In this document: positions 47,031 through 57,439 of the stretch, in pieces | Position numbering within the stretch: the first letter of the stretch is position 1 | Layout of the letters: every line of letters starts with the position of its first letter | Assembly: GCF_001411555.2 (NCBI RefSeq) | Contig: NC_049912.1 | Span: 18,150,341-18,214,340, forward strand | From: Juglans regia | Lineage: Eukaryota; Streptophyta; Magnoliopsida; Fagales; Juglandaceae | DNA: 64,000 nt | Reading direction: 5' to 3' | Program-made: the position numbers and the translations under genes | Notes under the pieces: generated by a model | Database searches by the model: none | What the model was told of the DNA's origin: nothing | The model's input: only the letters and a program-made list of their open reading frames with translations

Positions 47031-47185
47031 CTTTCTGATCTCTTCAAAGGTTGGGCACCTAGCTTGAATATGGCTGCGTGTTTTAGCAAGCAGGCCGCGG
47101 GGGCAAATTAAAGTGCTGGACTTTGATTCTAAAGATGGATGGATTGTGGTGGTAATGGATGGCTACAACACCTTGGGGAGAGAGG

Positions 47186-47192
47186 TTTTATA
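47186..47192 (-). promoter_or_regulatory. TATA box of chalcone synthase
   Basis: TATAAAA on the minus strand, 156 bases before the start codon, implying a leader of roughly 125 bases. Confidence 0.75.
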
Positions 47193-47221
47193 CGAAATAA
47201 TGAGAAATGGTAGCTGGGGAT

Positions 47222-47237
47222 CACGTGCTTGACCAAT
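47222..47237 (-). promoter_or_regulatory. G-box with adjacent W-box and CCAAT
   Basis: The palindromic G-box CACGTG (47222-47227) sits 30 bases upstream of the TATA box. TTGACC (47229-47234) and CCAAT (47233-47237) follow on the plus strand. A G-box near the TATA box is typical of light-responsive CHS promoters. A CCTACC word, an H-box/MYB-type core, occurs farther up at 47343-47348. Function is inferred. Confidence 0.6.
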
Positions 47238-47359
47238 ACCCCTACATCCTAAGAGAAGGCCCAACAACTTGTATCCGTATCGGTGGCACGCGACATCATG
47301 CATGTGGTGTTTGGTATGTTTTGTGGACGCTGTTTGCTCTCCCCTACCAAACAAAATGA

Positions 47360-47777
47360 GCACCGTCTGTCTAGTTTTGGTACATTCATTTCACCATAAA
47401 AGTATTCCCAAAGTCAAAAAAGTTTCGGGGACTAGGCATGGGCTCCAACTCGTTTGAGTCGAAACTCAGAACTCCAAACTCCAACTATAATAATAAGTTG
47501 AAGCCATTACTATTATTGTTTGGCACTACTGTTTGTTCTAAAAATTTAAGTCTGATTCATGATTTTTATTTTGTTACAACGTGAAATCACCACTTATTTT
47601 TTTAAATTGACGAGAAGAATTAGATTTAATTATTTATATTATATTCTTAATATTTTAGATTTTGACTTCGACTAAAACGCAACTCTGAATCTATCCTAAT
47701 ATAGGGTTGCATCCCGTCCTGTCTCGTCTCGATAATTCTATATTATCGGATTTCTATGATCAGAAATGCTAAATTCA
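47360..47777. other. Upstream region of CHS; no gene seen
   Basis: No frame of interest. It may hold distal promoter sequence. Confidence 0.4.
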
Positions 47778-47957
47778 CCGAAAATGTGTCTCGAAAGTAT
47801 TTCTCAAATTTTTTTTTTTTTTTTACTTAATGATTAAGAAAGTATTTTTAAATGATGTTATGAATTTTTTATTTTCTTGAAAAATATTTATGATGATTAA
47901 AAAAATACATAAAATAAAAATAAAAATAAAAAATAAAATGTACGAGACACACATTCG
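47778..47957. mobile_element. MITE near the CHS promoter
   Basis: Left CCGAAAATGTGTCTCG and right CGAGACACACATTCG are inverted. The core (ATTAAGAAAGTATTTTT, ATGATTAAAAAAATACATAA) matches 18300-18380. It is about 750 bases upstream of the CHS start. Confidence 0.65.
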
Positions 47958-48354
47958 AAATAAATTTTGGATAAGTATAATGTTACTTTTCTATGATATG
48001 ATTAGGGGTAAAGTTGGAAAGTTAGGATTTCTTAATAATAGGAGTACCATGAAACTTAACTATTTTTCACTTTTTGGGAAAGTGTGTAGGACCAACACAA
48101 TTAAACTAAGGTGATACGAGTCACTAAAAGCAAGATATATATAATTAAAGCCCTAATAGTTTGTAGAGAAACAACTTGATTTCTTGTTGAGTAACATGAA
48201 GGACGTTACGTGTTTTGCTCATTCATGTGTTTCAAATCTACTAGCCAACCCAGCGTAATTAAAAGGGAAACGACTTCGGTGGTTTCTGGAGTTATAAACT
48301 TACACGTAAATGTTCACTCAATTCATTAACAAAAATTGCTGGTGTGGCATATAC

Positions 48355-49090
48355 TTTTTGATAACCAACATCTCATTCATTGAATAAAAAAAGTCCTTAC
48401 AACAGATTGATTTTGTCAAACCAAACAGCTTGACTCACAAATGAAGGAAAAAAATATCACCACATTTCAATATCATTAACATTCCAAGCATGCCTTGCCA
48501 ATTGATGTGCAACAATATTCCCTAGCCTTTTTGAATAAATCTTCACAACTTCTTAACATTCCACACTCTACATTATTTTTAATTTTTATTATTTTTTTCT
48601 TTTATCAAATATTTATTATATGAATAATGAATAAAAAATTTGAATAAACTAAAAAAAATTAAAATTTAAAAAATTTAAAAAAGTGTGGAGTGTGTAGTGT
48701 GGAGTGTGGTGGAAGTTATGTAACAAAACTCAACCTTTTTACATGCAAAACTTGAACTTCTTGAAAGCAAGTCATCATTTTTCAAATATCTTGAAGTAGA
48801 AAATCAAAATCAGTAATATAATCAATAAGATTATTCAAAGCATTCACAAGAAGCAAACAATCTGTTTCAAGCATTAACTTTGGAACACCCCATTGGACAC
48901 ACAATTGCAATCCTCTAACCATAGCAATAGCCTCAATAAATTCAGAAGACACTACCTCCCTTTCCACTTTACTGCAAGCAACTAGAACATCACCATTGTG
49001 ATCTTGAAGAAGCACTCCTACCTCAGCTGTATGTTGTTCATAAATAGTCCAATAGAAAAAAGACATGCGCTCCATGGGGGTAGGGGCACA
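48355..49090 (-). mobile_element. LINE RNase H fragment, interrupted by a MITE
   Basis: The minus strand encodes GVLLQDHNGDVLVACSKVER, EFIEAIAMVRGLQLCVQWGV and MLETDCLLLVNALNN (RNase H type, 48782-49075). After the MITE it resumes at about 48525 with LGNIVAHQLARHAWNVNDIE and a stop. The 3' tail is near 48360 (TTGGTTATCAAAAAGTAT). Confidence 0.8.
48533..48733. mobile_element. MITE inserted in LINE RNase H
   Basis: It is flanked by CCTTTTT on both sides (48526-48532 and 48734-48740). The ends TTGAATAAATC and TTGAGTTTTGT (reversed right end) and the ACTTC/CACACTC blocks are loosely inverted. Same family as 18405-18552. Confidence 0.8.
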
Positions 49091-49265
49091 ATCTGTCCCG
49101 CCAAACTTCCGGTATAAATAGTGATCCCCAGGTAGGAGAAAAGCTCTCTAGATTTTCTCATTATTTACAAACTTCCAAAATACTCTGTTGACTTAGCATC
49201 AGAGATTCCTCAACCCCAAGGCGGCCCTCTCCCAACTTTTTTCTTTTTCGTTTTCCCAGGCCCAG
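49091..49265 (+). repeat. LTR fragment with TATA box
   Basis: GGTATAAATAGTGATCCCC, then TTGACTTAGCATCAGAGATT and CCCCAAGGCGGCCCTC resemble the promoter-to-end part of a Tat-type LTR. It may belong to the element at 51.3-56.8 kb. Confidence 0.45.
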
Positions 49266-49538
49266 CTAGGAATATCCGAGTTGCTGAAACCTGGCTTAAA
49301 GGCATAATAAACACGATGTTAACACTCTTACTGTTAGGTTGTGGTTTGTTTGAGGTCCTGGTAATAATAGCTACAACTTCAACGTGTGTAAGCTTTTGTT
49401 TTAAAAAAAAGTGAAGTCTATTGTCAATTTCTAGAAAAATCTTCATGTGCATGATGTGTTTAGTGGTGCTAATGGTTATATATATATGGTCACCCTAATC
49501 CTAGTAAGAGACTAGATATTTGGAGGTTAATTGAGGGT

Positions 49539-50983
49539 TTGGGTTGTGGTGTGGTGTTGCCTTGGTTAGATTTTGGGAATTTTAATGAAATACTTTATCA
49601 TTTTGAGAAGTGTGGGGGTAGAAGTAGAAGTGAGAAACAATTGGAGGATTTTAGGGATGTTTTAGAAGTGTGTAGTATGAGAGATTTGGGTTTTTTTGGT
49701 GTTCCTTACACGTGGTCTAATAGGAGGGAAGGGGGATGTTTAATTAGTGAAAGATTAGATCATTTTCTTGCAAATACTATGTGGTGTGATTTGTTCCCAA
49801 ATATGAGGGTTCAACATGGGGTAGCTGCGTACTATGTTACTTTGTGGTGGAGAGCGTGGGTTTTAAAAAAAAAAGACAAAAAAAGTTGTTTAAATTTGAA
49901 GCAATGTGGGTGGAGGAGAGAGAGTGTACTAGTATAAAAGAGAGGGCTTGGAATCAATTGGAAGGATCCCATTCTCTTTCTCAAGTCATGGGTTCCATAT
50001 CCAGATGTGCTCTTGATTTGGGTAGATGAAACCAAAGTTCTTTTGGGAATGTACAAAAGGAATTATCTAGTGCAAAAGAAAGGATGAAGTTATTGCAAGA
50101 AGCTGATCCATGTAATATTTCTTTGACAAAACAGCAACAAGCAAGAGATGATGTTCAAAAGTAGCTTAATAGGGATGAAGTTATGTGGAAACAGAGGTCT
50201 CGGGTCATGTGGCTTAGAGAGTAAGATAGCAACTCTAGGTTTTTTCACTAAAAGGTTTTGGCTAGAAGAAAGAAAAATTCTATTATGCATTTATAAGATG
50301 ACTCTGGCAGCTGGAAGAAAGGGCCTCTTTTGGATGAACTAGTGACGAATTATTTCAATAAGTTATTCACTGTTGCAGATCAGGTGGAAATGGAGGAAGT
50401 TTTTTCAAGGGTTGAGGTTAGAGTGATTGACGAGATGAATGGGGATTTGATGAAACGATATGTGGCCGAGGAAGTTGAAGTTGCATCCATCGAAGGCTCT
50501 TGGACCAGATGGGATTTCTCCAGTTTTCTTTCAAAAGTATTGGACTATGATTGGTAAGTCTGTTATTGATTCAGTGCTTTTGGCTTTGAATACTAGAGAG
50601 TTCCCTAGGAATTTGAATCATACTTATATTACATTAATTCCTAAGAAATCTGGTCCTACTAAAGTGGCAGATTTTAGACCAATCAGTCTTTGCAATGTGC
50701 TCTATAAGATTTTATCAAAAGTCATTGCAAATAGATTAAAGAAAGTGTTGCCTTTGGTTATTTCGGAGACCCAATCTGCTTTTGTGCCTGGTAGACAGAT
50801 TTTAGATAATGTTATGATAGTTTATGAGTTACTACATTTTTTTAGGAATAAGAGAAAAGGAAGAAAGGATTTTATGTCACTCAAACTTGATATGAGTAAG
50901 GCATACGATAGAGTGGAGTGTCTGTTTTTGGAAAGAATGATGGAGGCTCTTGGTTTTGCTAAAATGTTTACATACTAGTATAT
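49539..50983 (+). mobile_element. LINE with endonuclease and reverse transcriptase, 3' truncated
   Basis: 49539-49935 encodes the end of an apurinic-type endonuclease (FNEILYHFEKCGGRSR, VPYTWSNRREGGCLISERLD); the conserved GDFNE reads GNFNE. After frameshifts, 50460-50978 gives the start of reverse transcriptase ([69 protein letters not shown]). The YADD motif and everything after are missing, so it is inactive. Confidence 0.82.
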
Positions 50984-51784
50984 TGTGGAGTCGCTATTTT
51001 GTAAAATGTTTTGTTCTTCATTCTAAACTTTATGAAAATGCTCATGTTTACATACTAGTATATGTTCTCTGCTTATTGAGTTGTTGATAACTCACTCCTT
51101 ATCTCCACAATATTTTTCAGATGATTTGAATATTTCAACTGAGGATCAAGACAACGGTGCATGGGTGAAATGAGTTAAGCAATGTAGATTAAGCATAGAA
51201 GGTTTATATGAGTATTGAAGAACTTTATTCAATAAATTTGTTATGCTTTGATGATGTGATATGTTGGGAGGTTGACGTTTATATTAAGAATTTGTGGTGT
51301 TACTAGTTATTATTTGTGGTGTTCTTAGTTATTATTTGTGGTGTTTTGTCGATGTTTCCTTGTCAAAAGATCAAATGTTCTCCGTATTTTCCGTTCTATT
51401 CTGTACGAGTCCCCATGAGTGGGATGCGGCCGAGCGACGTCAGGCCTGTCCGTTCCATTAACCATCATTGCTTACTTTCCCTTGCAGATGAGTTGTTTCG
51501 TCGACATGTTTGGGCCCTAAGGCTGGGTATCGGGGCGAAACCTATTACTCTCGGCCGAGTACCTAGTGGGCTTATGAGTGAGGGGGAAACCCATTTACTG
51601 TTACCTTGTCAATTCATATTAGACGGGTTCGTTGGGAATTCTTCATTTCCTTCATTGATTAATAAACTTTTGCAATTGCGACTATGCAGCCTTTTCTTTT
51701 TCGGGACGGGTAGTTTTTGGTTTCTCGGTGCTCACGTGTCGCACGTATGCTCTCTAGCCATATCCAAGTGGCCTTTAGAAGTAT
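50984..51784. other. Unassigned; short direct repeats
   Basis: A second copy of ATGTTTACATACTAGTATAT lies at 51044-51063, 80 bases after the one at the LINE break (50964-50983). Three copies of a TTATTTGTGGTGTT word lie at 51291-51345. The frame 51316-51798 has uneven, weak protein character. Confidence 0.4.
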
Positions 51785-52009
51785 TTGCGAGACCTTGACC
51801 TTTCCAAGGTTGCCGTTGACAATGAAACCTTCGAGTTTGGTTGCAAGCTAGGGATGGATGTGATCCCTGAAGCCTATACGGGTGTCGCCGTCCCAGCCAC
51901 ATCTGACCATGCTGTTCCCGAACACGGCGAGCTCGAGACTAACGTCCCTAAGGTCAACACTCCTGATGCCGAGGTCTCTATGCATGATCTCGATTCTCCT
52001 ACACCCTAG
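51785..52009 (+). CDS. Small acidic ORF, possible antisense extra ORF of a Tat-type element
   Basis: 75 codons, beginning MRDLDLSKVAVDNETFEFGC and ending MHDLDSPTP; acidic, with no known domain. It lies opposite in strand to the Tat-type pol remnant at 56095-56785 and beyond its 3' tandem repeats. Extra ORFs between pol and the 3' LTR, sometimes antisense, are known in Tat-lineage elements; that it is one is inference. The true start may be upstream via splicing (a TTGCAG lies before 51487). Confidence 0.4.
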   Translation: MRDLDLSKVAVDNETFEFGCKLGMDVIPEAYTGVAVPATSDHAVPEHGELETNVPKVNTPDAEVSMHDLDSPTP

Positions 52010-52639
52010 CTCCTTTGCGCCATTGCCATTGTTTCACTTTGCTTGTAACTGTTGATCATTAATAAAACTGTATTATACTTTGATGTGCCAAGCTGCTTGT
52101 TTTTTGGTATTTTTCTCTGATATTTCCTTCTTCTTCTTCCCCTCTTTTTATTGCCGGCCTGGGGGTTTTGATGCAGGGAGTTATGGGGTCCGCATCGAGC
52201 AAGTGGATTGCAGTCATCTAGAGCTTTATGATTCACCTCGCCAGCACAGGACCCATCCCCGTCGCCCCCACCGACCGACGACTCCTCGCTTATATTTTCC
52301 TCGTTTGCCACCGTTTGTCGTCATTAGTTAGTTATCCTCTTGGTGCCTTTAACGATATCATTGATGAGGCTGATGTCTCTCCACGTTTTTCTTTAAGCCA
52401 ATTTCCTTCTTTTTTGTTGTCGATCTCTTGGATGTGTTTTACCCCGCCCAGTCCTTTAGTTCTTCCATTTTGCGTTGATGTGCTCTATTTTGATGTGCAA
52501 CTGAAAAAAAAAAAAAAAGTGTCATCAACATATGTCGGCTCTCGTCTGCTACTTGGGATGGAAATTCCCCTTAAGAGTTAAGCCGCGTTAGAGAGACTCC
52601 AGTTGCCTCCTCGGGGTGGGGGGGGGGGGGAACTTTTTG

Positions 52640-55600
52640 CTAACCCATCTCAATGTCCCTCTGAGTAGCACAGTGGTTGTGGAGTTGAATTAAATAATTC
52701 AGGCTACTCTTTGTTGTAATGGGGGTTAGGATAAGCATTCGGGTGATCGGGAGGCCGAACTCTCTCTTCGTGGAGGGAGGGACAAGGCAGTCTTCGGCTC
52801 AACCCATCCCTTTTGTCCCCGTAGGAAGTAGGTTGTTTGCGTAGTCTGGGATTGGACCCGCTACTACCCGTTGACATTGTGTATTTAATTCTTAACTGAA
52901 AAATAAGCAGGCTATCATAAATTTTATCCCTAGCTTCGTAGGAGTCAGACTTTGCAAACCTAGGCCTTTTGGCCTATGATAGTTTTCGAGCAGCCTCTGG
53001 GTTGGACCCGCTCTCCGTCGTGGGAGGGGCAAGGTGGTATCTGGCTCAACGTGTCCCTTTCATCCCTGTAGGAGGTAGGTTTTTCGGATAATTTGTAATT
53101 GGACCCGCTCTCGCCCATTAGCATTGTAGGGAATGGTAAGTTTGGGTCAGGCTGGCGCTGATCCCACACTTCGTCATAGCGAAGGTCAAAATAAGATATT
53201 CGGGTAGCCAGGGGCTGATCCCGCTCTTCGCAATGAGGAGACAAGGTGGTCTTTGGTTAATGGGGAGGTGGTTTGTTCGGGCAATCTATAACTGTACCCA
53301 CTTCTGCTTGTTGACGCTTATAAGGAAGGTAAGTCTTCGTCTTCGAGTGGTTAAGTACTACTTTTACTCCGTCAAGAAGGGTCGGAATGCCTCAAGCCAA
53401 ACCGCCCCTTTGCCCCCCGAGGAGGTAATTCGGACAACGATATGGTTGGTCCGCTCCTTTGCCATGATGGAGTCGAGGTTAGTTTTCGGGTAGCCTCAGG
53501 GTTGGACCCGCTCTCCATCGCGGGAGGGACAAGGTGGCCACTGTCTCAACCCATTTCTTTGTTCCCCGCGTGAGGTATGTTGTTCGGGTAGTCTGTAACT
53601 GGACCCGCTCCCACCTGTTGACACCGTAGGGAATGGTAAGTTTTGGGTTAGGTTGGCGTTGAATCCACTATTCGTCGTATCGGAGGTTGATTGAGCTGAA
53701 TTATTGCATATTGTATACATTTAGAACTAATATATTTTATTTATTTTATTACATTATTATTGGTTTTAGATGAAAAATGGTTAAGATGAATAAATCCAAG
53801 TTGTAATTTAAATTGGTTAATAGCATGATTTTTGCTTAATTTTATAACTTGTGATTTAATTGGACAATGTTCATTCACATGCACAACATATTTTTGATAT
53901 TCTATTATTCTTATTTTATTTTATTTCTAATTTCAAACTTAAAGGATTTCAAGTTGGTAAGACGTTGGAATAACCTAAGAACTTTCAACGAGTGTAGGAC
54001 TTTTCAAATAAGGATAATGATAGGGTTTGAGAGTAATTCGGATCAGAGTCCAAAATGCGTTAGGAGACAGAATGAACATACTTTAGTATTTTAATCATAA
54101 AGTTTTGCTCAAATATCGGATTGATACGATTCTTGATGCGTTGGAAATTTATCTTGAAGGGCTACAAAGTTATCTCTAATAAGGATTTCCAAATTCAAAC
54201 TCCTGAAGTGCATAAGTGGTTGCCAAGTTGAGTCCTAAAATTTAAGCAATTTTGTGTGCGGGATTATGAAGACATTGGGGTTTCTTTCTTACCCTATTTA
54301 AGCATACCATTAGCATGAAATTGAAGACTTCTTAAGAGCAGCGCCATACATTTGAAGAACTCTTCTAGGGTCCAATTGCTGCTCCAGCCGCCTCCTCCAT
54401 TGCCTACCACCTCCATCTCCATTTATTTGGCTTACTCTTTTCGTTCCCTACTTTTTATTTAATTTCAGTTTAAAGTTTATAGAATATTTTTGAGATATTT
54501 GGCTTAGACTTTTGAGCATTTTATTTGTTGGTTATTTACTTCGTATTATTTATTTTTCTTGTTTCTTTAATCTTTCATTTAATAGTGATTACAATTACTA
54601 TAGATTAATTTTGAAAATTTATTATTTGAATACAAGGATGAAACCTAGAATCTTGATTTTGGGGCTTTTCAATTTTCAGTTCGTATTTTTTCAATTACTT
54701 TCTAATCTAGTTTAATTCTTAGATTAGTTTTATTAATCTCTTAGTTCCATTGCATATTAGATCGATTAAAACTTAATTAGGACTTAAATAATTTCTGTTT
54801 TATTGTTTAATTTTCAGACTAATTAAGATTGTTTAGTTTAGTTGATTTTTTTTTATTGTTAATTTCAATTTGTTAGGTTTTTTTTTTTTTTTTATTACAT
54901 TTCATTTCGACACTAAAAAATCCAAAAATATGAATCTAGTCCCTGACTAGTGCCCTTTTCATTTTTGTTGCACTCTTCCATCCATTACATATACCATCAT
55001 TTTTATTTTCTCTTTGTGAATATTTTCACCATTTTAATCGAGTTTGATTTTAAGTAACTTTCCCTGAGGAGACGATTTAGAAATTTATTCCTAATTATTA
55101 CGCGACATCCTCTTGCACTTGGGATAGCCTTTGTGCTACTCATTTTTGAGTGAGTCAGAGGCCAGGGTAAGTTATTAGGGTAGCCGTGGTGCTGGTCCCG
55201 CTCTTCGCCACGGGTTGACAATGTGGCCTCTGGTCAGACCCGTCTCCTTGGTTGCGGGGAAAGAGTTGTTCGAAGAGTCTACTACTGGAACCGCTCTAGC
55301 CTGTTGACGCTTACGAAGAATGTAAGTCTTTGCCTTTGGGTAGTTAAGGATTGACCTGCACTCTGCTGGAAGAGGGATAAGGCAATCTTTTGGCTTATAT
55401 TTCCCTTTAGTATCCACGTGGGGAGGTAATTTGGACAGCGATGTGGCTTATCCACTCCTTCATCGCGATAGGGGTAGGGGTATGTTTTTCGGGCCGACGG
55501 GGGGGCTAGTCTCGCTCTCCCGAACGAGAAGGTAGAGCCTCCTACACACCTATCATCCGTCGTGGGGATGTAGGTTGTTATGGCAGTTTGGGACTGGACC

Positions 55601-55970
55601 AGCTCCTGCTCGTTGACATCACAGGATAGGGTAAGTTTGAGTCAGGCTGGTGTTGAACTCACACTTCCAGCCTAACTCAAACTTTGTCGTGGCTAAGGTC
55701 GGGGTAAGTTTTTTGAGTAGCCTCGGGGCTGGACCCGCTCTCCTTCGAGGGAGGAACAGAGTGTCCTTTGGCTCAACCAGCCCTTTTGGCCCCACTGTAG
55801 GTACGTTGTCCGGGCATTCTGCAATTGGACCCACTCCCACCTGTTGAAGCTCACAAGGAAGGTAAGTTTTTATCTTCTGGTGGCCAATGGCCGACCCGCA
55901 CACCTCCACAGGAGGAAGAGAACATCCTCTGGCATGACTCATCCCTTTGATGTCTCGCGGGGAGGTAAAT
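52640..55970 (-). repeat. Degenerate tandem-repeat tract of a Tat-type element
   Basis: A module with TTGGACCCGCTCTCC, GGGAGGGACAAGGTGG, GGAGGTAGGTTGTTCGGG and AAGGTAAGTTTT recurs through the tract. Matching phrases occur about 500 bases apart (52992 and 53500; 53095 and 53597), so the higher-order period is near 500 bp, built from modules of about 100-130 bp. The solo LTR 53688-55157 interrupts it. On the minus strand the tract follows the integrase end at 56100, where Tat-lineage elements often have tandem repeats. Confidence 0.75.
53688..55157 (+). mobile_element. Solo LTR of the Athila-type family
   Basis: 1470 bp from TGATTGAGCTGAATTATTGC to GAGTGAGTCA, with a near-exact 5-bp duplication (GAGGT at 53683-53687, GAGGC at 55158-55162). 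It matches the 5' LTR at 35221-36686. No internal sequence follows. Confidence 0.88.
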
Positions 55971-56094
55971 AGTCGATGAATATTTTGTTGATGAAGATTA
56001 CGTTGATGGAGATTCTGTTATGATCCTGAAACATGACATTGAAACACAACACCTCTTCCATTAAGATTTGTAGTGTATACATGAAAACATAAAT

Positions 56095-56785
56095 TTACAA
56101 TAATGAAGCTAGCTTTAGCAATAAAATTTTCGTAGTTGTTCGATATTCCTGGGGTGCAGCAGCTCGTTTCCTTGGGAGTCTTGGAGTCTGTAGGAGCCCG
56201 AGTGATTGGTGGCGGTGACCACGTAGGGGCCTTCCCATCGGGGGCCTAGCTTTCCCCTGTCTTGCATTGTTGTTCGTTCCTGTTTCTTTGAGTACGAGGT
56301 CTCCGACTTTGAAATTGAGCATACGATGGCCCGCCGTGGATTCGACAATTGGATCATGTAGGGAAATGGGAAACTGTCTTTCAGGCAGGCTTTGTTGAGA
56401 TCGATGAAGTCGACACATATTTTCCATTTTCAGCTTAACTTTTTCACTAGTACCACGTTGAACAGCTACTCTGGATAGTGGGCTTTTTCGGATGAATCTA
56501 GCGGCTATCAGGTTGTCCACTTCCAGCTATGGCGACATTCTTTTTTGTCATGACACTTCGGCGTTTCTTCCTCACCCCTGTGGTCTTTGGGTCCACCCTA
56601 AGGCTGTGTTGTATGACTTTTGGGGCTATTCCGAGCATGTCCTCGTGGCTCCAAGCGAATACGTCCTGGTGTTCGGTGATGTGGAGCTCCCAGCCCCTGC
56701 TTGGGATTGGAAGGTGATTGAGATGCCCGGACATGTAACATAAGGCTACACACCCCTCGTATATGACAGATAATATGTTATGCAC
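56095..56785 (-). pseudogene. Tat-type pol remnant: reverse transcriptase joined to integrase tail
   Basis: On the minus strand, 56785-56498 encodes [20 protein letters not shown] and [17 protein letters not shown], the start of Tat-lineage reverse transcriptase. The next block (56520-56300) gives [11 protein letters not shown], a shifted version of the DFTDLNKACP region, then ESTAGHRMLNF, which passes directly into the integrase C-terminal VGDLVLKETGT (near 56300) and, in another frame, LGPRWEGPYVVTATNHSGSY ending at 56115. Most of reverse transcriptase, all of RNase H and the integrase core are gone. Several frameshifts are present. Confidence 0.75.
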
Positions 56786-57286
56786 CTAAGTAAACTAGCA
56801 GTATGCAATAACGTAGTAGCGTAAAAGTTTAATAAAAGTCAGATAAACTAAGCAACGCGATAAATAATTGCAAAGCACATGGCACACACTAATATCATAA
56901 TCCAAAACTTTGTCCCAAAAGGTAAACATAAGACGTAAAGGCATAAAATTTCAAAAGAAAGCATGAAGCATAATTTTTAAATTTTCAAAACACGTTTTTC
57001 CCACAAAAGAACATAAATACACAAAGTTGGTCATAAATGTTGTTGCATTCTTCTTCTTTTCTTTTTTTTTCCCACAAAATACTTAAACTCTCGTACTCTT
57101 CATAACCATCGTCCCATCGGGAGATAAACACCAAAAGAACCCATAGGATTGCCAAGGCTCGGGCAGTAACAGACCAAAATTCTTTGCCACTACCTTCGCG
57201 TCAGCTGAAGCCTTAGAGGCTCGCTCTAAATATATAGACAACTGGTCTACATTCCACCAAAACATCAAGTTCTTAGAGGGTTGGTA
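56786..57286. other. Unassigned spacer
   Basis: A 61-codon minus-strand frame (57083-57268) has no domain. A T-run lies near 57060. Confidence 0.3.
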
Positions 57287-57426
57287 GATTATAGCATCAA
57301 TTTTGTCTCACTAATACTATGTAAGATCTCCTTGAGTAGCTTAGCCGTATGAATTAGTACATTAGCAGTGTAGTCTTGACGAGCCTGAACAGTGAACTCG
57401 TCTTCTAGGGAACCATCCTGGTTCAT
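57287..57426 (-). other. Short open frame at the presumed outer LTR edge
   Basis: 46 codons from ATG at 57426: MNQDGSLEDEFTVQARQDYT, then ANVLIHTAKLLKEILHSISE. Amphipathic and protein-like, family unknown. It could be the start of a gag-type ORF or a host exon. Confidence 0.25.
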
Positions 57427-57439
57427 GTTTCCTGGGTAT

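Noticed and set aside
52640..55970. Possible CRISPR-like or satellite array
   Set aside because: The repeats are long, degenerate and without unique spacers of fixed length; they fit the 3' tract of a plant retrotransposon.
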